NCBI GenBank assembly: GCA_027485365.1
Contig: JAIXRD010000287.1
Coordinates: 1 to 7,598 of the forward strand
DNA length: 7,598 nucleotides
DNA from: Cryomorphaceae bacterium
GTDB taxonomy: Bacteria > Bacteroidota > Bacteroidia > Flavobacteriales_D > Crocinitomicaceae
Reading direction: 5' to 3'
In this document: one piece after another, positions 1 through 6,563 of the stretch
Numbering within the stretch: the stretch's first letter is position 1
How the letters are laid out: each line of letters starts with the position of its first letter
Position numbers and translations under genes: made by a program
Notes under the pieces: generated by a model
Seen by the model: the letters and a program-made list of their open reading frames with translations, nothing else
What the model was told of the DNA's origin: nothing
Databases searched by the model: none

Positions 1-920
1 GTTCCGTGGAGCAATGCATGCTCGAACCTACGGATCGTTTGTTATCCCTCGCAGCTAAATACAAGATTCCATTTACCTTTTTTCCAGACGCAGGATGTTT
101 AATTAAGTTTGAGGAACAAGCAGCTTGTCGTCAAGCGCTTCAAGCGATTAAAAATCAAATCCAGTTATGGGATGCTAAGGGGCATGAAACGGGCTTGCAC
201 ATTCATCCGCATTGGGAAAAGTCCAGTTGGAATGGTCAGCAATGGGAACATGATTTATCCTTCTATAAGTTGTCAGATTTTTCCGCTGAAGAAGCGTCTA
301 GTATCGTTGAACGTTACGCATCCTATATGAATTCCTTACTTGCTCAACCGATGCAAAGTTATCGGGCGGGAGGATGGTGTGCGCAACCTTTTGCTCCTGT
401 AGCAGATGCTATGAAAAAAGCTGGGATTCACCTGGATTCTTCTGTGTTTAAGAGAGGAAAGAACACTACGAAACCGTATCACTATGATTTTACGGTAACA
501 CCGGATGTATCGCATTGGAATTTCACGGAAGACCCTGCCGTAATGTATGCAGCGGGTGATTTTACCGAATTGCCCATAGCTTCGATGAATTACTCGCCCT
601 TTTTTTTCTGGAAACTCTTTGTGCTTGGGCGCCTTAATCCTGGGCAACATAAACCCATAGGGAATGGGATTCCGGCAAAAGGTGGAGGATCGAAAAAAGA
701 GTTGCTCACACGCTCGCACCGCTTGTGTGTCAGTGCGGATGGATATTTTTCAACCCAATTGAATAGCGCCTTACGTAAGGCAAAGCAAGCCAACGAACCA
801 TTCCTCGTGGTGATCGGTCATCCAAAGGCCTTAACACCATTTGGTTTAAAAACCTTGGAATCCTTTATCGCTAAACATAGTAGCGATCATGAATTTGTAA
901 CACTTTCCTCGGTCCTATGA
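1..920 (+). CDS. Polysaccharide-deacetylase-like protein, 5' end missing
   Basis: Partial gene: the reading frame is open to the left edge (codon TCC at 3-5 precedes GTG at 6), so the GTG at 6 is most likely internal. The visible text, S-V-E-Q-C-M-L-E-P-T, matches the stretch that in relatives follows the N-terminal motif with the first catalytic/metal-binding Asp; that motif lies off the window. Numbering from the GTG codon, TFFPDAG (24-30), a His-rich HETGLHIHPHW (60-70) that can supply the HxxxH metal pair of carbohydrate esterase 4-type enzymes, YRAGGW (119-124) and a late GHPK (271-274) are all seen. The family removes N- or O-acetyl groups from polysaccharides using a divalent metal. 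The stop TGA at 918-920 overlaps the next gene's ATG, so the two are probably translationally coupled. No signal peptide can be judged. The exact substrate is unknown; a surface glycan is inferred from the neighbours. Confidence 0.8.
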   Translation, partial: SVEQCMLEPTDRLLSLAAKYKIPFTFFPDAGCLIKFEEQAACRQALQAIKNQIQLWDAKGHETGLHIHPHWEKSSWNGQQWEHDLSFYKLSDFSAEEASSIVERYASYMNSLLAQPMQSYRAGGWCAQPFAPVADAMKKAGIHLDSSVFKRGKNTTKPYHYDFTVTPDVSHWNFTEDPAVMYAAGDFTELPIASMNYSPFFFWKLFVLGRLNPGQHKPIGNGIPAKGGGSKKELLTRSHRLCVSADGYFSTQLNSALRKAKQANEPFLVVIGHPKALTPFGLKTLESFIAKHSSDHEFVTLSSVL

Positions 921-1807
921 TTGTAGCCAATGCACAACTCGATAAGCAGCGTTGGGACCAGAGAGTCTTGGCGGAACAACCTGAAGGCTTCTTTTTCATG
1001 TTGAGTTGGTATTTGGATTCGGTAGCACCGGGTTGGGAAGGTTACGTGCTTGGTGATTATGAGGGCATTTATCCCATTGTGCCCCAGCAAAAGTTTGGGA
1101 TAAGTTATACGCACATGCCGTTTCTTACGCGAAGCTTTTTTCCGATCGGGTTTGATGATACACAATCCGTGGCTCTTCAACAATACCTTTCGAATCGTTT
1201 TTCCTATCTGCAGTTGGCAGGTGTGTCGTTAAATGAGCCTTATCAACAGCAAATCCGAATATATCAAGTACTGGATTTAACAAGTTTCGATCGGTCTCAA
1301 TGTTCTGAGAACCACCGCAGGCAGTATAAAAAAGCAGCCCAACAAGGGTTTGAAATGGATACTTCGGTAAATCCAGCGGGTTTAATTACCCTTTTTCGTC
1401 AGGTGAAAGGGGCGGAATTTACCCATTTGAAAGATGCTGATTATCTACTGTTATTGCGTTTGATGGAAGAAGCCAACCGTCGTGGATATTTACGGCAATT
1501 TTCTTTATGGAATCAAAAAGAGCTGGTCGGAGCTGCTGCGTACTTGGAAGTGAACGGACAGGTGTTGTATTTAAAAGGAGCCATTACGCCAGAAGCCATG
1601 AAAATAGGAGGGATGGTGTATTTGCATGTGGAGGCAATGATGGCCTTAGCACCTACCTGTTCTCAACTTGATTTTGGTGGCAGCAATGCCAAAGGGCTTG
1701 GAGAATTTAATCGAAAATTTGGTGCAAGGGATGTAGAATACCTACTTTTGATCAAGAATTCTTTGACTAGGCCCTTGGCCTGGTTGGCAAAACGTAAATT
1801 CGGTTAA
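917..1807 (+). CDS. FemAB/GNAT-like acyltransferase
   Basis: 296-residue soluble protein without signal peptide or obvious membrane segment. It resembles the FemAB-like / BioF2-like branch of the GNAT fold often found in polysaccharide and cell-envelope loci. Visible marks are a basic stretch S-E-N-H-R-R-Q-Y-K-K-A (130-140), which matches the 'N-x-R-R-x-x-K-K-A' helix of this family, a core strand E-L-V-G-A-A-A-Y-L (202-210), and the C-terminal signature LDFGGSNAKGLGEFNRKFGA (251-270), typical of these enzymes just before the last strand (VEYLLL). Family members transfer an acyl or aminoacyl group to an amino group of a sugar or peptide; donor and acceptor cannot be read here. The ATG at 917 is chosen because it overlaps the upstream stop (ATGA), a common coupling arrangement, and the protein starts naturally there. 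The stop TAA shares its last A with the ATG of the following reductase. Acylation of a sugar amine exposed by the upstream deacetylase is a plausible but inferred role. Confidence 0.7.
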   Translation: MIVANAQLDKQRWDQRVLAEQPEGFFFMLSWYLDSVAPGWEGYVLGDYEGIYPIVPQQKFGISYTHMPFLTRSFFPIGFDDTQSVALQQYLSNRFSYLQLAGVSLNEPYQQQIRIYQVLDLTSFDRSQCSENHRRQYKKAAQQGFEMDTSVNPAGLITLFRQVKGAEFTHLKDADYLLLLRLMEEANRRGYLRQFSLWNQKELVGAAAYLEVNGQVLYLKGAITPEAMKIGGMVYLHVEAMMALAPTCSQLDFGGSNAKGLGEFNRKFGARDVEYLLLIKNSLTRPLAWLAKRKFG

Positions 1808-2520
1808 TGACAAAGTCAGTATTAATTACAGGAGCAAGTGGCGGTATAGGAATGCGTCTTGCAAAAGCGATGATATCGAAGGGGTATCATGTGGTCCTTC
1901 ACGGTAACCAACACATGGAAGCCATTTCTGATTTGGGTGGACTATTTCCTGAACAGATTACTGCGGTAGCTGCTGATATTTCAACGGAAACGGGCATTAG
2001 TAAACTTTCCCAAGCTGCAGGGGATTGTGTCGTGGTATTACATTGTGCTGGAATCCCCAGTGCCGGTATTTCATGGAAGATAAGCGCAGAGGAATTCCGG
2101 AAAGTGAATGCAATTAATTACGAAGCACCATTTTTTATATCTCAACAGCTCATTCCGGCGATGCGAAGTAAGGGGTGGGGTAGAATTATCTTCTTTTCTT
2201 CGATCGTAGCACAAACCGGTATTCCAGGAACTGCGGCGTATTCGGCATCGAAAAGTGCCTTGTTTGGCTTAACGCGGACCATGGCCTCAGAATTAGCATC
2301 GAATGGCATTACGGTCAATTGCATTGCTCCAGGGTATATGGATGAAGGTATGATTCGGGAAATACCTGAGGCTATGCGTGAACAGATCATTGCAAGAACG
2401 CCCATCTCGAAACTCAGTGACACTGAAGGGATTATTAAGATGGTAGAACTGCTTCTTTCCGAGGAGTCGAATTCTATTACTGGCCAGGTGCTCTCCGTGA
2501 ATGGCGGCTTGTGGATGTAG
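1807..2520 (+). CDS. FabG-like short-chain dehydrogenase/reductase (3-oxoacyl-ACP reductase type)
   Basis: 237 residues, the usual length of FabG-type SDR enzymes (about 240-250). The Rossmann nucleotide-binding motif TGASGGIG is at 8-15, the acidic adenine-contact D57 sits in AAD, and HCAG at 79-82 stands in for the usual NNAG. The catalytic tetrad is complete: N104, S132, Y145 and K149 (YSASK), followed by GITVNCIAPGYM (167-178), typical of FabG. These enzymes reduce 3-oxoacyl thioesters to 3-hydroxyacyl thioesters with NADPH; related SDRs act on sugars or alcohols, so the substrate is not settled. The ATG at 1807 shares one base with the preceding stop (TAATG), so the gene is the last of a coupled three-gene run. 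This context, rather than a fab operon with ACP and synthases, suggests a dedicated role in making an acyl group for a surface glycan (inference). A homologue of the housekeeping fabG would be expected elsewhere in the genome, so no symbol is given. Confidence 0.85.
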   Translation: MTKSVLITGASGGIGMRLAKAMISKGYHVVLHGNQHMEAISDLGGLFPEQITAVAADISTETGISKLSQAAGDCVVVLHCAGIPSAGISWKISAEEFRKVNAINYEAPFFISQQLIPAMRSKGWGRIIFFSSIVAQTGIPGTAAYSASKSALFGLTRTMASELASNGITVNCIAPGYMDEGMIREIPEAMREQIIARTPISKLSDTEGIIKMVELLLSEESNSITGQVLSVNGGLWM

Positions 2521-2537
2521 GGCGTTGGAGCGACGCC
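2521..2537 (+). terminator. Short hairpin directly after the reductase stop codon
   Basis: GGCGTT (2521-2526) can pair with GACGCC (2532-2537), five Watson-Crick pairs plus one G-T, around a 5-nt loop. It begins at the base after the TAG stop, where a 3'-end signal for the three-gene operon would be expected. There is no T-run after it (TAAATAGC follows), so it is not a convincing intrinsic terminator; it may be an mRNA-end stabiliser or chance. Confidence 0.3.
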
Positions 2538-2545
2538 TAAATAGC

Positions 2546-2612
2546 ATTTGCGGTGAAAAAATATGTTAATATCCGCAAATATGCGGCGAATAATTAATAT
2601 ATTTACCGCATA
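2546..2612. promoter_or_regulatory. Operator-like array of four CCGCA half-sites upstream of fic
   Basis: Two inverted repeats of the same geometry lie in the spacer before the Fic gene. ATTTGCGG (2546-2553) is the exact complement of CCGCAAAT (2573-2580), and TATGCGG (2580-2586) of CCGCATA (2606-2612); both pairs enclose exactly 19 bp, and the second is shifted 33 bp from the first, about three helical turns. The left arms continue alike (TGCGGTGAA and TGCGGCGAA). The inner arms also form a compact near-palindrome CCGCAAATATGCGG (2573-2586, six of seven pairs). The array ends 13 bp before the ATG, where a repressor would block transcription. Since the downstream protein has a C-terminal winged helix, autoregulation is the simplest reading, but the binding protein is inferred. 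Confidence 0.6.
2598..2605 (+). promoter_or_regulatory. Weak Bacteroidota-like -7 element for fic
   Basis: TATATTTA matches seven of eight positions' worth of the Bacteroidota sigma consensus TAnnTTTG (only the last G differs). It lies between the arms of the second inverted repeat and about 20 bp before the ATG, which would give a very short leader. No TTG is present at the expected -33 distance, so this is a tentative call. Confidence 0.22.
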
Positions 2613-2625
2613 ATGTGAATTCAAC

Positions 2626-3723
2626 ATGCAAAAATACATCTACGAATATTCAAATTGGCCTCAATTTTACTGGAGAGAAAGGGAAATTAGTGCCTTGTTC
2701 GGTGAGGTGCGTAACTTGCAAGGTCGCTTATTCGCTCAAATGAACATGCTTGGGTTTTCTACCAAAGAACAGGCCTCCTTGGCTACCATGACCTTAGATG
2801 TCCTCAAAACCTCAGAAATCGAAGGTGAACACTTAGCATATGAACACGTGCGCTCTTCCATAGCCAAACGGCTCGGAATCAATGTTGGGGGCTATTTGCC
2901 TACCCAAAGAAACGTGGATGGGGTAGTTGAAATGATGTTGGATGCTGCTCAGAATTATCAAAATCCACTTACTCATGAACGGTTATTCGCTTGGCATGCG
3001 GCCTTATTCCCAACTGGGTACAGTGGCATGCTTAAAATAGATGTGGGGTGTTATCGAACCGGAGAAATGCAAATTGTTTCGGGGGCCTTAGGTAAAGAAC
3101 GCGTGCACTATTTGGCGGTTCCAGCCGTCAATGTAAAAGCTGAAATGGATACCTTTCTGGCATGGCTAAATACGGATCAAGGATTAGATCCTGTGATCAA
3201 ATCGGCTCTTGCCAACTTTTGGTTTATTATCATACACCCCTTTGATGATGGGAACGGCAGAATAGCACGAGCAATATCGGATTTGCTCTTAGCGCGCGCA
3301 GACAACACCCCCGATCGATTCTATAGCATGTCGAGTCAGATTATGCTGGAACGAAAACACTATTATGCAATGTTGCAAAAGGTCCAATACAGTAAGGGCG
3401 ATATTACTGAATGGATGCACTGGTTTTTGATGTGCCTAAAAAATGCCCTGTTGAGTTCGCAAGAATCGTTGGATATGGTTTTAAAAAAGCATGAGTTTTG
3501 GAAGATACACGAGCATACCGAACTGAACGAGCGGCAACGGAAAATGTTGAACAAATTATTTGAGAATTTTGACGGCAAATTAAAGTCTTCAAAATGGGCG
3601 AAAATCACCAAATGCTCTGCAGATACCGCACTCCGAGATATCAAAGATTTAATGGATAAAGGAATATTGCGTCAAGAAGTAGGAGGCGGGCGAAGCACAA
3701 ACTATGAATTGATAGGGCTTTAA
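2626..3723 (+). CDS. Fic family AMP-transferase with N-terminal DUF4172-type domain and C-terminal winged helix
   Basis: 365 residues, cytoplasmic. The N-terminal part (about 1-90; YEYSNWPQFYWRE near the start) looks like the DUF4172/Fic N-terminal domain and carries TSEIEG at 62-67, a match to the inhibitory motif [S/T]xxxE[G/N], where E66 would block productive ATP binding: a class II, self-inhibited Fic protein. The Fic core (about 110-275) has the complete active-site motif HPFDDGNGRIAR at 204-215, with catalytic H204, metal-binding D208 and phosphate-binding R212. The C-terminal part (about 300-365), with K-W-A-K-I-T-K-C-S-A-D-T-A-L-R-D-I then a G-G-G-R wing, is a winged-helix DNA-binding domain; the same three-part layout is known in this family (for example structurally solved Shewanella and Bacteroides Fic proteins). 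Such enzymes transfer AMP from ATP to a hydroxyl of a target protein; the target here is unknown. The ATG at 2626 gives the natural family start. It is monocistronic, preceded by an operator-like array and convergent with the next gene. Confidence 0.92.
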   Translation: MQKYIYEYSNWPQFYWREREISALFGEVRNLQGRLFAQMNMLGFSTKEQASLATMTLDVLKTSEIEGEHLAYEHVRSSIAKRLGINVGGYLPTQRNVDGVVEMMLDAAQNYQNPLTHERLFAWHAALFPTGYSGMLKIDVGCYRTGEMQIVSGALGKERVHYLAVPAVNVKAEMDTFLAWLNTDQGLDPVIKSALANFWFIIIHPFDDGNGRIARAISDLLLARADNTPDRFYSMSSQIMLERKHYYAMLQKVQYSKGDITEWMHWFLMCLKNALLSSQESLDMVLKKHEFWKIHEHTELNERQRKMLNKLFENFDGKLKSSKWAKITKCSADTALRDIKDLMDKGILRQEVGGGRSTNYELIGL

Positions 3724-3728
3724 GTTCC

Positions 3729-6554
3729 TTACCGTACCACAGTGATGTGACCAGAAACCACCTTGTTGTCGTCGGTGGTGAGCTTGTAGAAATATACGCC
3801 TGCTTCAAGGTCCTTTCCGTTGAGATCTTTTCCACTGAAAGGAGCACTTGTATTCGTCATTTCATACACGATATTACCCCAACGATTGAGAATAATCAGA
3901 TCGAAGCTCGTGCAATCAACAAATAAGTTGTCGAGAATTAATTGATCATTCAACAAGTCCTCATTTGGCGTGATTACGTTAGGAACCGATAAGTCTTCAA
4001 TTGTCACAGAAGGAATGATTGTGAAGGGTAGGTTTTCCGAATAATCACAACCATTACTGCCTTCAATGTTTACCGTTGCCAAATAATTGCCAGGATTTAT
4101 AAATGTGTGTTCAAAAGAAGGGAATGCAAAGTTGCCAACGCCGGGGATGTTCCAGGTTAATTGATCAAAGGTGTAGTTGCCCAAGGTGAGACCCACTTCA
4201 AATGTTCCTACCTGTCCACACGAAGCCACCATCGAAGGAACTAATATAGGAACTGCCTGTATAGTGAAATTCACTGTATCGCTCGAGGAACAGCCTGCTG
4301 CACTCGTAGCCAGTAAAATGGCTTGGTAATTTCCGGGACCCGGATATGTGTGATTTGTGTTGGGGTTTGTTCCGGTCTGACCATCGCCGAATTGCAATGT
4401 ATACACGCAATTGGTATTGGGCGGGGCATTCGTGACCCAATTAAGTTGATTAGCAAATTGAGCGCTTACCCCATCGCATTGAGGGGCAACACTCAAATCC
4501 AATGCAGGATATGGGTTGAAGGTTAACGAAAAAGTATCTGAGTCTGTACACCCATTATCTGTTGTCAGTTTTACCCAATAGGTTTCAGTGCTGTATGCAG
4601 GATTGTTAGCGCTTACATTAGTTATACTAGTTCCTACTCCACAGGTACCTGTTTGATTATACCATAAAATAATATGCATCGGGTCCAAGGAATCGGTTTG
4701 ATAGCTTGTATTAAAGTTCAGAACATCGCAAGTTGTTAGATCACCTGTGTAGGTAATTTGTGGAGTAGCAAAGACCTGGATTGTGTCATAAGCCATCGTG
4801 GAAATACAGTTTCCTAAATTTGAATACAATTGAATGGGGTAGGACCCTGGCGTTAAATCAGGTACAGAAATTGAATCATTTTGAATCAGGGCTCCGCCGT
4901 CAAAACTCCAGTTATATGTTAGGGCTCCATTTAATGGGGCTTGCGCCTCCAAGGTATCTCCGAAACATAGTGGCGCATTACTGCTAATTACAGGTTGATT
5001 AGGCGTAGAAATGATGGTAATCGCTACGGTATCTGGAATCAATTCACAGGCCCCAGGATTGTATCCAGAAATGATGTAATTACCTGATTGTGCAGGTACG
5101 ACACCGTATAAAGTTAAGGATGCACCATTACTATTAATTCCAAGTGGTCCTGTCCAATTGTACGTGGCACCGGGTAAAGAATCGGTGGTTAGCATTAAGG
5201 TATCACCGCTACATAGAAGGTCGTTTGCAGCTTCAATTTCATATTTGTAGGCTGCAAAGTCTGAGAAATAACCATAACGACACCCCGAATTTGCTCCACC
5301 ATGAATTACTCCAAGGTGAAATTTGGAACTTGCATTCTCTATGCGACTCGCGGCTTGAACGCCAATAAAACCACTTCCGTCTAGCTGCGCATACATCCAA
5401 TTGTTATTGGTGCCCGGCACCGGTTGAAAAATGCCAGGACCCACATTCGCTGGTGAACCGTTTAAGGTAAATGTATTTTCTCCGCCAGCAGGCACCAGAA
5501 TATTCATTGCAAAAAACTCATTTGTAGAACGTACAAAGGCCACCGTATTTGAACCCGTGCAAACTACGGGAGGAACAATCGCGCCACCTACCTCGCAACC
5601 AAATCCTGTGGTATGCAACACATACACAGGCTTATCTGCTTGTATATAAGCCGTTGGGTTGGATTGGGTATGCACATAAAGGTTCGTGGTATTAAAGGTT
5701 CCTACATTCACCCCATCTATGGTAAGTTGCGTGTTATTCTGTGTGGCTACCACATACACCTTGTCCGGTCCATTCAAATATCCTTTGAGCGTTACATATT
5801 CTTTTCCTGTAACAGGGACAGGAATGGTTTGATCCCCCATTAAATCGGCACAGCCACCATAAGGTGCACCCGACATCGAATCGTCTTTTAAAGTTATGGC
5901 TATTGGCTTATCAGAAATCACGGTTGATCCCGAAAGATGCAGATTTCCTGCGATAGAGGATGCCTCTGCACTATAGGTTTCGCCCATGTTTAAAACGATA
6001 GTAAATGGCACACCAGCAAGATGTCCTAAGATGTCGCTTGATGGAACGATGGTTATGGTAGTATTGTTTTGTGTTGCGACAATATCAAAGCCTGATCGAG
6101 CATAGTTTGCATTGGTCAAAAAGGTTTGAGCGCTTACGATAAAATTGGTTCCAAGGGCATTTTTTCCCTTTAATGTAAAGATATCGGGGTTGCAATTACA
6201 TGCAGTAACTACTTCATAATACGCCATAATGGGCGCCGTTGCTTTGATTTTAAACCCATAATTCAATACCGAATTTGCGGGTTTATTTTCAATAATATCA
6301 ATCCACGGAGTTAGGTCTAAGGTTTGTGCAGCATTGGCTCCTAGATTGATGACTTGAGGAGGGAATCCTGGATTTGCAGGTTGTGAAACCGTAATCGTAG
6401 CGGGAGTTGCAAGCGTGGCGAATCGGAAAACAATCGGGCGGTCACCGTGGCTTTGAGCTATTTCAGGCGCAACAAACCAAAATAAGGTATCCAATTGCGC
6501 GCTCGCCTGAAATCCAAGGAGCAGTGTGAAAAGTACTAGGTAGAATGATTTCAT
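3729..6554 (-). CDS. Secreted T9SS type B sorting-domain protein with IgGFc-binding-like region and Ig/PKD modules
   Basis: 941 residues, exported and probably cell-surface attached or released. A signal peptide spans 1-19 (basic K2, hydrophobic core, cleavage after ASA before Q20). Residues about 105-432 resemble the IgGFc-binding N-terminal domain, with recurring VATQNNT segments (159-165, 269-275) and SDKPI/ADKPV motifs. From about 440 to 847 come five modules of about 80 residues, each opened and closed by a Cys (448/503, 530/583, 609/669, 693/755, 779/836); the fourth has a PKD-like FGDGQTG (722-728). Residues 855-941 form the C-terminal sorting domain: TPNEDLLND (862-870), NRWGNIVYE (890-898) and GVYFYKLT (919-926), ending in HITVVR. 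This domain is recognised by the type IX secretion system, which moves the protein across the outer membrane. The ATG at 6554 directly precedes the signal peptide. The gene follows the GH92 gene by 9 bp and likely shares its transcript. Binding to a glycoprotein or glycan is likely; true IgG binding is not implied. Confidence 0.9.
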   Translation of the reverse strand: MKSFYLVLFTLLLGFQASAQLDTLFWFVAPEIAQSHGDRPIVFRFATLATPATITVSQPANPGFPPQVINLGANAAQTLDLTPWIDIIENKPANSVLNYGFKIKATAPIMAYYEVVTACNCNPDIFTLKGKNALGTNFIVSAQTFLTNANYARSGFDIVATQNNTTITIVPSSDILGHLAGVPFTIVLNMGETYSAEASSIAGNLHLSGSTVISDKPIAITLKDDSMSGAPYGGCADLMGDQTIPVPVTGKEYVTLKGYLNGPDKVYVVATQNNTQLTIDGVNVGTFNTTNLYVHTQSNPTAYIQADKPVYVLHTTGFGCEVGGAIVPPVVCTGSNTVAFVRSTNEFFAMNILVPAGGENTFTLNGSPANVGPGIFQPVPGTNNNWMYAQLDGSGFIGVQAASRIENASSKFHLGVIHGGANSGCRYGYFSDFAAYKYEIEAANDLLCSGDTLMLTTDSLPGATYNWTGPLGINSNGASLTLYGVVPAQSGNYIISGYNPGACELIPDTVAITIISTPNQPVISSNAPLCFGDTLEAQAPLNGALTYNWSFDGGALIQNDSISVPDLTPGSYPIQLYSNLGNCISTMAYDTIQVFATPQITYTGDLTTCDVLNFNTSYQTDSLDPMHIILWYNQTGTCGVGTSITNVSANNPAYSTETYWVKLTTDNGCTDSDTFSLTFNPYPALDLSVAPQCDGVSAQFANQLNWVTNAPPNTNCVYTLQFGDGQTGTNPNTNHTYPGPGNYQAILLATSAAGCSSSDTVNFTIQAVPILVPSMVASCGQVGTFEVGLTLGNYTFDQLTWNIPGVGNFAFPSFEHTFINPGNYLATVNIEGSNGCDYSENLPFTIIPSVTIEDLSVPNVITPNEDLLNDQLILDNLFVDCTSFDLIILNRWGNIVYEMTNTSAPFSGKDLNGKDLEAGVYFYKLTTDDNKVVSGHITVVR

Positions 6555-6563
6555 TGTATAAAT

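Noticed and set aside
6..8. GTG as start codon of the deacetylase-like gene
   Set aside because: The frame stays open to position 3 and the family needs an N-terminal segment with the first catalytic Asp, so the gene begins left of the window.
2142..2639. Minus-strand open frame antisense to the reductase and the fic spacer
   Set aside because: Its product has no recognisable domain and it runs antisense to a gene with a complete catalytic tetrad; it is a shadow frame.
2626..3723. Fic as the toxin of a two-gene toxin-antitoxin (FicTA) module
   Set aside because: No small antitoxin gene lies next to it, and the inhibitory TSEIEG motif is within the same protein, which is the self-inhibited class instead.
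3757..3779. ACCACC/GGTGGT inverted repeat as a bidirectional terminator between the convergent genes
   Set aside because: It lies inside the coding end of the T9SS gene (T-T-D-D-N-K-V-V), has an 11-nt loop and no T-run on either side; coding coincidence is simpler.
4323..5843. Several plus-strand open frames of 67-76 codons inside the T9SS gene
   Set aside because: Low-complexity antisense translations of a continuous, well-supported 941-codon gene; no start signals or domains.
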